NCBI GenBank assembly: GCA_027627225.1
Contig: CM051025.1
Span: 52,574,181-52,638,180, forward strand
From: Congeria kusceri
Lineage: Eukaryota; Mollusca; Bivalvia; Myida; Dreissenidae
DNA: 64,000 bases
Direction of reading: 5' to 3'
Shown: one piece after another, positions 35,401-47,400 of the stretch
Position numbering within the stretch: the first letter of the stretch is position 1
Layout of the letters: each line of letters starts with the position of its first letter
The notes under the pieces: model-generated
Database searches by the model: none
The model's input: the letters and a program-made list of their open reading frames with translations, nothing else
What the model was told of the DNA's origin: nothing
Translations under genes and position numbers: made by a program

Positions 35401-38400
35401 AGCCCTGCATACTTGGTTATTCTTAGTGTTGTTAATCAGTGTCCAAAATTTTAGTCGATTAATCAGCAACAAGATCTGACTAAATAGCTGATTAATCAGG
35501 ATTCTTGAAAGTAAAGGAAATGCACTCTAGACTGCAACGTTTCAATGATTTACATTGTTTTATTCAGTTTCGCAAAAAATATGTGTCTGATTTATATAAT
35601 GCAATTATGAAGGAAATAGGCATAAAACATGCTTTTTGTAAAAACAGTTTGTAAAACTGCATTATCCTATTAACGCGCTGGACTATTGACAAGATAGTTG
35701 AAGATACATATCAGATATATTAATTATTTAAAATTTAAGCAACCACACAAACACTACATTTTTTTTCGTGTGTTGGGTACAGAAATGCAAAATTTATCAC
35801 AAAATTTACAACAAACATGGGTTACAAAAAAGCTAAACAAATGAATACAAAGACCATAATTGCATTATTTTTATTTTTACATTTTATAACCTGTGTTTAA
35901 ACCTTTCACAAAAGTAAGATCTCCATCTTTAACAATACTGAGTGGAGCCAACATGGACTACTGTGTTTGTAATCTTAATCGACTAGTTAATCATTGACCT
36001 ATTAGTCGTTGATTAATCGACAAAATGATTAATCGGCACAACACTAGTTAATCTTCAGTTTAACCTAAACAATATCTGTATACTCTTCTAATGTTTAATA
36101 TTTAATGAATTTTACAATTTGTCAGCTTCAGGGGGTGTGTGGGGAGGGGGGGGGAATCACATTGTTTTTGATGAAAAGGGGAAAATTTTACAACTCAAAA
36201 TTTAAGTCAGATTCAATACCTGTCTATACTTTCCCATTTACTGACATCACAGTTGTCACCCTTGTTACAAGAAATTAAAATAAAGCGCAAATCTAGAGGC
36301 ATTAACAACTTTTCAAATAGTTCTGGACATGATGCTCGATAATCTGTTATCATAGTTTGTTTTTCCCTATTTCTCCAGGAGAATTTTTTTTGTCAAAAAT
36401 AGAGGGAAAATAAATAATTTGTCAGTAGTGAATGGGGCCAAATATTGGCCCCAAAATGGTTATAAAAAACTAGTCTGCCAAGTGCCTGCAGTTGTTCCCT
36501 GTGTTTGTTCCCAGCACCTGCAGACACTGGAGCAGGAGCTGTTGCAGGCCGAGGATGCCAGCGTGCCCGTGTACTTCACCTGGGAGTCAGACACCATCCT
36601 CCAGATCTACAACTCTGTCACAGCCAGCTCCGGAGATGATGCGGCTACTGCTGTGGAAGGTAGATATACAATTCATGTTTTGTTTTGTTAACAAAATTTT
36701 TCTTCGAAAAAATTGTGGTTATTAGATTGGATTATTTCGTTGGGCGGGCCAACTTTTCGTTTCCGCTCAATAACTTGAGAACGCATAGAGATATTTTAAT
36801 GAAACTACATACATAGATACCTTATATCGAGGCCTCGCTTGGGACCGCATATGGGGTGTGTGGGTTCAAGGTCACTGTTACTAAAAATAGAAAAATGGTT
36901 TCTGCGCAATTTTTAGCTTAAAAATGCATGGGGAGATATTTTAATGAAACTTACATTGAGACCTTGCTTGGGATTGGATATGGGGTGGGTGGGGTCAGGT
37001 TCTAGGTCACCATTATTAAAAATATAAAAATGGTTTACGCTCAATAAATTGAGAACACTTCGAGATATTTTGATGAAACTTCATATGTAGATACCTCATA
37101 TTGAGACCCTGCTTAGGATTGCATATGAGGAGTGTGGGGTCTAGGTCACCATTACTAAAAATACACAAACAGTTTCTGCTCAATACCTAGAGAACAAATA
37201 GCGATATTTTAATGGAACTTTATATGTAGATATAGATGGGACCGAATACTCGAATATTCGAATATTGGATAATATTCGAATATAAAAAAACTAATACGAA
37301 TATTCGATGTCCTCATTTATTTAAAGAACAAAATTTCTTTAAAAAATCAAGTTTTTTTCCCAGTTTGATTGCAAAGTTAACATGAATTCCAGTCGTATTT
37401 CCTGCCTAGCAGGTGGGCGGGGGCAGTGTAACGTTTTCACAACACATGCTAAACATGTCCAATTAACGACAATTGATAATTGGCAGGGGGGCCACGTCTT
37501 TACAAGGGCCACGCATTAACGGTTTTTAGGAGGCGCGAATATGACGCATTGTATCCACAAATAACAAAACTGGGCCATGTTGTGATAACGGTTTCACAGT
37601 TTGCACAAGGCGTACATTGTTGTTTATTATCCTTAAGTGACATCTATACAGTTAACTTGTTTACAGTAAATTACAATAACTGTCTAAGTAAACCAATAAA
37701 AATGAATCCATTATCAGCCAATCAATTTCTTAAACAAAATTAGCATGATCTGGTAAATTTTACTATATGTTACTTGTAAATTATTCTCCATTATATCAAC
37801 ACCGTATATTATACAAGAGTCTTTATTATTAAACAATGCCACCATCATGTGCTTGGAAGTACTTTATGCGGTCATTAGATACAAGCTTCATGGTTCTGAA
37901 GAAAAAAAACGGAACGATTAACAAATTCATTAACAATACATTTAAATATATCTTACATTTCATTATATTTGCGTAACACTCACAAAGTTATTATCGCTCA
38001 TTTACCACTGAAACAAGGTAAAACAACTAGGTACACGTAGTATACATATTTCGGATAGGTAAATATTCAGACAGGGTGCCGTATATAGTAGTATTTACTA
38101 AACAAATATATATTCGAATACCTAAAACGAATATTCGAATATTGATTTCAGTATTCGGTCCCATCCCTAGTAGATACCTTATATCTAGACCTTGCTTGCA
38201 ATTGCATATGGGGTGGATGGGGTCAAGGTCACCATTACTGAAAAATAAAAAAAAGGTTTCCAATCAATAACTTGAGAATGAATTTAGATATTTTAATGAA
38301 ACTTCGTATGTAGATACCTTATATTGAGACCTCGGTTTGGATTGCAAGGTCCATTTCCTAACCATAGCTATATGACTTTCACCTTGCACCTAGAACTTTC

Positions 38401-41400
38401 TTTCATTATTGTGCTGACTGTTATGCATTTTGTTCGAAAAATTTGGTTTTCGTTAAATGTCCAAGTTCTCATTGTCAGTTTTCATGCACATGTTATTCCC
38501 TATCAAAATCATATTCAAAATCATTTATTTCCAATTGAAACTTAAGTCAAGTTCCAATTACCATATGCACATATCTGATCTTCAATTTTTGTCAGTGATT
38601 GTTATTTTTTTCATTCTTAAGAATTCATTTAAAATAATGTAATGCTTAGTATGAATCTGACAAATTAGTATAAAGTCATCAGATAGTAGTATCCATGGTT
38701 GAACTGTTTGTTTTGCAGCATTGTTGAGCTCTGCCTCTGCCAACGGTTACCAGATGGTACAGAGCGGCAGTGTGGCCAAGGCCCTGACTGACTTCCAGAT
38801 AACCAACATCCAGGGACACCTCGCTGGCTACGGCATAGAGGAGCAGCTGCCTACCATCGCCTTAGTTACGCACTATGATGCATTTGGGGTAGCACCAGTG
38901 AGTGGAACATTGCAGAATTAATCGTTAGCAAAATTTTGACAAAAATACTACAGAACACAAGTGCTGTAACCAGCTTTTTGTTTACATTTTCTAAGAATGT
39001 TGATAGTTTGGCCTGTTTCAGTAAAGAACTTTAAATTACTAATGGTGAGTTTTATTTATTAGCTTAGAAAGTTTCATATAACTCAAAAATTGCATTCCAT
39101 GTGAGAGTAAAATTAGCATTTAGGTAATTTAGCTCACTAATTCCTATGATTATGTGTAATCATTTGATTAGTAATTTAAATTAATTTGATTTCTATAAAG
39201 ATTACTTTTATATATCATATACAAATCAATACATACGTATATTTTCAGAGCCTATCAACGGGTGCAGATTCCAATGGTAGCGGTGTGGTGGCCCTGTTGG
39301 AACTGGCAAGGATCTTCTCCAAGCTCTACACCAACTCACGAACACACGCAAAATATCCTTGCAGCTGATAATATATCTGCTATGAATCATCAATGAAATG
39401 GGATTTGTTTTTGCATCATTCTTGGTGTTGTAAGCTGCCAAGTGCTGAATAAAGATCAACAAGAAAGATCACATCTTGTTTAGAATAATTCTTTTAGAAT
39501 TACTGTCTTGCTACGTAATATTTGTTATGGTTTTGTACCACCAGTTGAATTTTTTGAACTCAGCGTATGAAAACATGGTATGATGTAATTATTAGCAGAA
39601 AAATGTTTGATGGCAGTTATTTAGTGGGAACAGTGTTTTTTTTTCACCTTAAGGGGAAAGGTGGCGGGGCCCTTCAGATGGGGAATTTTACGGCAAAAGG
39701 GGAATTTTTTTTTCTTCAGAAAAGCATTATTAGATGTTTATATTCTACTTTGTTATAAAACATTCATCAATTGCTTTGCTACAAATGGCTGCTTAGATTA
39801 TGCACTTACTTGGTTTTATGAAAAATTGCTGGGATTGTTACGAAAATGCCTCTATCTTATTCATTTTTTGTCCGATTTTGGTATTTTTTTTTCAAATTAA
39901 AGGTTACTTTCTGAGGGGAATTTTAATGCAAATATAGGGGAAAAATGTATACTTTTTTAGCAGTGGAATGGGGCCAAAATCCGGCCCCAAATTGGCCCCC
40001 CCAAAAACACTGAGTAGGAAGTCTAGCCTGTTTTCTGGAAGATATCCTTGACCGTGTGAAGGTACAACCTGGTGTTCCTGTTGTCTGGGGCTGGAAAATT
40101 CAACTACATAGGCTCGAAGAAGTGGATTGAAGATTCATTGGAAAATGCTGGTAAAATGCTTGCTAATTTTCAGTAAAATAACTGGAACATTTTACCATTT
40201 AGAGTTTATTCCTTTTTGAGATGGCTTCTATAAAGACAATTATTTAACATGTTTAACACTGTCCTGCTTATATAGCTTTTTATGCCCCCACTTTAGAGGT
40301 GGGGGAGGGGGCATATAGATATGCTGTTGTCCGTCGGTCCGTCCGTCCATCCGTCCATCGGATTCTTGTGTTGCGCATAACTTAGAAAGTATGACTGCTA
40401 GAGTGATGAAAGTTTATAAGCATATTCACCGGCATTGGGGCTTGTCCAACTGTGTATTTTGGTGCAGTTTTTTTCCGATATCAGCCGAGTTATGGCCCTT
40501 TTTTAGCAAAAAATGATATTTTTGGACTTGTGTGGTGCGTAACTCAAAAAGTATTGCTGCTAGAGTGATGAAACTTTACAAACATATTAATCAGCATGTG
40601 AACTTGTGCACCTGGGTATTTCGGTGCAGTTTTTTCCGACATTGGCTGTGTTATGGCCCTTTTTATAGCCCAAATTTTTTTTACTTGTTTTTCGCGCATA
40701 ACCAAAAAAGCATTACTGCAGGAATGATGAAACTTTATATACATATTAATCAACATGTGAACTTGTGCACCTGGGTATTTTGGTGCAGTTTTTTTCTGAC
40801 ATCAGCGGAGTTATGGCCCTTTTTAGCAAAAAATGACATTTTTGTACTTGTGTCGTGTGTAACTCAAAAAGTATTAATGCTAGAGTTTTCAAACTTTATG
40901 AACATATTAACCAGCATGTGAACCTGTGCACCTGGGTATTTTGGTGCAGTTTTTCCGACATTAGCGGAGTTATAGCCCTTTTTTTAGCAAAAAATGACAT
41001 TTTTGGACTTCTGTCACGTGTAACTCAAAGTATTATTGCTATAGTGATGGAACTTTATAAACATATAAACATGTGAACTTGTGCACCTGGGTACTTTTGT
41101 GCTGTTTTTTCCGCCATCAGTGGAGTTTATGACATTTTTGGATTTGTGTCGCGTGTAACTCGAAAAGTATAACTGTCTAGTTTCCCACTGTTTTGATATG
41201 TTCAAGCTGTAAAACATTGTGTTAACTTATAATTTCTCCGTTATGAAGGTTATGTTATTGCTGGCGACTGTTTCTTTGTTGTTAGTTAGCCACTTTATGC
41301 AGAAAAGAACGAATTTTCATTAATATTTTTGGGGTTTCGGTAGAATATTGATTTTAATTCACGAGTGATCATAGAAATTTATATTTTCACAAGTGGCAAT

Positions 41401-44400
41401 ATAAATGTTTTATGATCACAGGTGACTCAAAAATCGATATTCTACCGAAACCTTCTGTTTATTTTATGCATTTTACACCATTTTGTCACATTTTGTGTGC
41501 TATCTACATGCATTAAATTTGAAAAAAAGTCGGGAATTTTAACGTCATGACATCACAATTTTGAGTCCGATATTGTTGATGGTCCGTTTCATTTACTGTA
41601 TTAAATCGGGAACCAGTGTGAAACAGTGAAATTTACCGGAGTGATAAACTAAAAACGTCTAGAAATGCTTCAACCGTAATGCTGTTTTCTGTTTGTAACA
41701 CCTTACGGTCATAAACGGAGCGTCCTCTATTATCGACCCATCTATAAAGCAGTAGACCGTCGTTATGAAATAAACACGGCACGGCACTGCGGGATGTAGG
41801 GTCCGACTACAAATGTGCGAGTTAAACAATGGGCCCGTCGTCTACCAAAAACCGAAGTCGTAAAATGCGGTCCACGCTTTTTGCATGGAGATCTTTACTA
41901 GTCTATCTGAAAGATGATAGCAACGCAAATACAGCGTTACTGCATAGGCAGATAAATCGGATATGTCAAGTGTCAATAAGGTACACAGTATATTACACCG
42001 GAGCCTCGTTTGGAGTGTATGCACATTAGATAAGGGCTACTTATCTTACAGAAAATAAACTGGATATTAAACTGATTCATTTATGATATAAATGCACATG
42101 ATGTTTCACATAATGTAATTATAAACAAACTCTTATACTTCTTTTAACTACTATAAACATTGTCTTCATGTAGGTATACATACTAGAAAACTACATCTTA
42201 GAGCGCAAATTCGGCCGAAAAAAAAGCTAGCCGAATAATTATTCTTTGGAAATTTAAATTCGTGGATAGTTCCAGCCTCGAAATCCACGAAAATTAGTGC
42301 CCCACGATAATTAATGGTTTTGCATTATATAATGCATATAAACTGCAGCGAACAACAATTTGATGTCATCCGGCAATGTCGCTCGCTTAATTTAAAGTCT
42401 TTCAGACTTTGTCATTTAGAGGTTTGATTGTTTATATTTCTGTAGATTTTGTTCGGTATAATAAAATAAATATTTAATTCCTTGAGGGTGACAGTGCGTC
42501 TCGTCAACCCATGACAAACACTGTCGACCTCGACTAAAGCCTCGGTCGACAGTGTTGCATTGGGTTGACAAGACGCACTGTCACCCTCAAGGAAGTCATT
42601 ATTTATATACTGTTTCAAACAGTGAATTACCAATTTTATTTCACTGATATTTCCCTATAAATCCTTGGAAAGCATAAACTAAATGATTAGATTTTGGTGA
42701 TGATCCAGGTGAGCATCTTTATCCAGGAATTATTTACAGTTTCTTTATTATCGGTAGATAAGGCAGGTTGTCGTATTTCACTTGATTACTCATTAGTGGC
42801 ACGACACATGAAGAAATTACTGTCTTGGCAAAGGTCTGCACTCAAGTGCTTTCTAGCAGTAGTAATGTTTTGTTGTTACAGACAGCTCCCTGTTATCGGA
42901 TATCTCCTACGTTCTCTGCCTGGACACTATCGGTCGTGACAATAGTCTGAGGCTGCACGTCTCCAAACCACCAAAGGAGGAAAGCCCAGCCTGGGAATTC
43001 GTGCAGGTATGTACTAGTAGTCAAGGCAGTGAATTGTGTGTTTCCATCAAATACAAACAAACTACTGATACATTTATATATAATTTTGAAATAATACTGC
43101 TTGTGTATGGTGACAGAAAAACTGCAGAAACAATAAAATTTTGCTAAACATTTAGGCCAGTGTGTTTAGTAAAAGCTTTTCAAAGCTCATAAAAGTATCA
43201 AATTAATAGACTGTTTTATCCAATAATTGCGCTCGGATATCACCTTGTTTAGCTGTTTACCTAGTCCACACAAAGGAGCACATCATGGTACAGCTTGGGA
43301 AGTGCTTGCCAAAGCAATGAATGGCATTTTATTCTTGAACGTACTCCTCTTGGAGGAGTTTACAAAATTAGTGGCAAAAACTGACAAGGTCTGTTGTCTA
43401 TGTTTTCAGCATCTTGAGAAGGTAATACAGACGTTCTATCCAGAGGTGACCGTCAGCATGGTGCATAAGAAGATCAACCTCGCTGACGAGATACTGGCCT
43501 GGGAACACGAGAGATTCAGCATGAAACGACTGCCTGCCTTCACTCTGTCCCACCTGGAAACACACAAGTCCATGGAGAGGATCACCATCCTCGATACCAG
43601 GTGAGCTGATAGAAGAAATACGCAGTGTAGGGAACTCAGTAACATCCTCGATACCAGGTGAGCTGATAGAAGAAATAGGCAGTGTAGGGAACTCAGTAAC
43701 ATCCTCGATACCAGGTGAGCTGATAGAAGAAATAGGCAGTGTAGGGAATTCAGTAACATCCTCGATACCAGGTGAGCTGGCAGAAAAAATAGGCAGTGTA
43801 GGGAATTCAGTAACATCCTCGATACCAGGTGAGCTGATGGAAGAAATAGGCAGTGTAGGGAACTCAATAACATCCTCGATACCAGGTGAGCTCGTAGAAG
43901 AAATAGGCAGTGTAGGGAACTCAGTAACATCCTCGATACCAGGTCAGCTGGTAGAAGAAATAGGCAGTGTAGGGAACTCAGTAACATCCTCGATCCAGGT
44001 GAGCTGGTAGAAGAAATAGGCAGTGTAGGGAACTCAGTAACATCCTCGATACCAGGTGAGCTGGTAGAAGAAATAGGCAGTGTAGAGAACTCAGTAACAT
44101 CCTCGATACCAGGTAAACTGGTATTAGAAATAGGCAGTGTAGGGAACTCAGTAACATCCTCGATACCAGGTGAGCTGGTAGAAGAAATAGGCAGTGTAGA
44201 GAACTCAGTAACATCCTCGATACCAGGTCAACTGGTATTAGAAATAGGCAGTGTAGGGAACTCAGTAACATCCTCGATACCAGGTAAACTGGTATTAGAA
44301 ATAGGCAGTGTAGAGAACTCAGTAACATCCTCGATACCAGGTGAGCTGGTAGAAGAAGTAGGCAGTGTAAGTAACTCAGTACCATCCTTGATACCAGGTG

Positions 44401-47400
44401 AGCTGGTAGAAGAAATAGGCAGTGTAGGGAACTCAGTACCATCCTTGATACCAGGTGAGCTGGTAGAAGAAATAGGCAGTGTAGGGAACTCAGTAACATC
44501 CTCAATACCAGGTAAACTGGTATTAGAAATAGGCAGTGTAGGGAACTCAGTAACATCCTCGATACCAGGTGATCTGGTAGAAGAAATAGGCAGTGTAGGG
44601 AACTCAGTACCATCCTTGATACCAGGTGAGCTGGTAGAAGAAATAGGCAGTGTAGGGAACTCAGTAACATCCTCGATACCAGGTAAGCTGGTAGAAGAAA
44701 TAGGCAGTGTAGAGAACTCAGTAACATCCTCGATACCAGGTCAGCTGGTAGAAAAAATAGGCAGTGTAGAGAGCTCAGTACCATCCTTGATACCAGGTGA
44801 GCTGGTAGTAGAAATAGGCAGTGTAGAGAACTCAGTAACATCCTCGATACCAGGTGAGCTGGTAGAAGAAATAGGCAGTGTAGGGAACTCAGTACCATCC
44901 TTGATACCAGGTGAGCTGGTAGAAGAAATAGGCAGTGTAGGGAACTCAGTAACATCCTCGATACCAGGTGAGCTGGTAGAAGAAATAGGCAGTGTAGGGA
45001 ACTCAGTATCATCCTCGATACCAGGTGAGCTGGTAGAAGAAATAGGCAGTGTAGGGAACTCAGTATCATCCTCGATACCAGGTAAGGTGGTAGAAGAAAT
45101 CGACATTGTAGGTATTTCTGCACCTACTCTGTACCGTCCTCGATACCAGGTAAGGTGGTAGAAGAAATCGACATTGTAGGTATTTCTGCACCAACTCTGT
45201 ACCGTCCTCGATACCAGGTGAGCTGGCAGGTAGTAGAAATAGGCATTGTAACTAACTCTGAACCAACCTTGATACCAGGTGAGCTTGTAATAGAAATAGG
45301 CAATGTAGGTAACTCTGTACCATTCTCGTTGCCAGGTGAGCTGGTAATAAAAATAGGCAGTGCGTAATTTAGGTAACTGTGTACCATCCTCGATTCGAGG
45401 TGAGCTGGTAGTAGAAATAAGCAGTGTGTAATGTAGGTAAATCTGTACTATACTCAAAACCAGGTGAAATGAAATGTCCGTCAGTTACTCTAGAAAGAAG
45501 CAATGTGTAAAGTAGATTATTCGAATAAACTTCCTTACTCAGTACTAGGTGAGTTGGAACTTGGAAGCTATGGGAACAAGTTATGGTAGAAATAAGTGAT
45601 GTGTAATGTAACTCTATATGAACTTTGCTAAGAAGTTTCAGGTTTGTTTTGGTTACTCACAAACAGTAATAAAACCATTAATCTAGGAAAGTGTATGTTA
45701 TTGTAGTCATTAACCAAGTTTGTCCATGCATCAAGGAATTTTGTTTTGAGTGATATTCAAGAAGTTAAAAAATGTACATTGTGTGGAGGCAGTTTTTCTT
45801 ATTATTATCGAACATATGATTGTAATAAATCTGCACATATAGACTTAGTTTTTGTTTATTCAACTGAAATGTAAAAATGTAAGCTTAAACCATCCTGATT
45901 GTTAAAAACTCTCTCATTTCAGGACCAATGTCGATGAAGCTGTTTTAGTTCGAAACATTCGCATCATCGCAGAAAGTCTCGCAAGACATGTGTATAATCT
46001 TACAACTCAGGGAAATGTTCAGCTATTCTCAGATACTCTAGTAAGTGTCTGATTATTTCATGTATTTGTTTATTGCTATCATTAATATTTGAATGGAAAC
46101 TAACAAATGCTTGAATTTATGCACAGTATATTGTATACTTTAAATGGTCATTTATTTCCCTACACATCAGTTATACTAGTTGTAATTTTGTCCCCTAAAG
46201 TGGGCATACTGGTAATAAAATCAAACCGTCTTTCCGTCCATTCGTTAGTTCGTCTGGCCAAGATTAGTTTTTTTATAAAGTCCAATACTATCAAAGGTAT
46301 TTACTTGAAGCTATTAACGTCTCCACTAGGAAAAGCATCCCCATCATTCTGTTGTCGCTTTTGACAGAAGAGCATACAGGGGCATATGTCTCAACATAGT
46401 CCCTGCACTTGTTTATTATTGTATGAATGAGGCGCGTCGTGGGAAAACCGGTCTTAATGCATGTGCGTTAAGTGTTGTCTCGGATTAGCCTGTGCAGTCC
46501 GCACAGGCTAATCCAGGACGGCACTTTCTCCCTACAGTGAATATATCAAGAGACTTCCTTGAAACAGAAAATACCATAAAAGCGGAAAGTGCCGTCCTGG
46601 ATTAGCCTGTGCGGACTGCAAAGGCTAATCCGGGACGACACTTTACGCACATGCATTAAGTCCGGTTTTCCCACGACGTGCCTCAAATATGACAACCTTT
46701 TCTATTGGCCTGAAGATTAAGACTCATTTTGTGAATGTTTGAATTCATGTCGCCCGAGCAATAAAGTAGCTATTGTACCAACTGTTACCAGGATGTTCAA
46801 CAAGAGCTGGTATCGGCCTGGCTAGACCACCTGACCTCCCAGCCACGTGCAGCTCAGCTCGTGCCCCGGGACGCCAGTCTTCTGACAACGCTCGAAGATA
46901 TGATGTCCAGATATCTCAAGGATGTTAAACGAACCACTGTGAAAACAGACAAGAGGTGGGTTCTAGCTGGTAGTAAGATATTTACAACAGTGTTTTGGAA
47001 AGTGTTAATAAATAATGAAATCCTTTTTTTTTTTCTGTCCAAAGATTATATAATTTGTGTTTTCGTCTAACTAGTAACTATTATTATGTGCTTCATTTTG
47101 TTATATTCTTAGTCATAGATGAATAAACATATACAAAAGGAATGAAGTTATGAACCAAATGTTGTTTACCAGTTCCTCTTCTGCGGGATTTGTAATTTAT
47201 GTTTTATTGTTTATAATAAATAAATAAGTTTGAATTATACTCGATAACATAATTATGTTGTGAGAATTCATTTAACGAAGTGAAATAAACTTTGTTCCGT
47301 TAAATGAGAATAATACTCTGAGATGGTACATGTTTTAGTTAAACAAGTTCGTCATTTACCTTTTATCAATTTCAGAGATCCAGAATTCTTGTTCTATGAT

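Noticed and set aside
40532..41217. Long ORFs on both strands in NCLN intron 6
   Set aside because: They come from the ~150-bp tandem repeat. No nicalin segment is missing at this position.
43978..45161. Long ORFs on both strands with a 19-residue repeat (minus-strand Leu/His/Ser-rich, plus-strand Val/Gly/Ser-rich)
   Set aside because: The unit is 57 bp, a multiple of three, so a stop-free frame in one copy is stop-free in all. The region is an intron of NCLN, starts at its donor, and one 56-bp unit breaks the frame.
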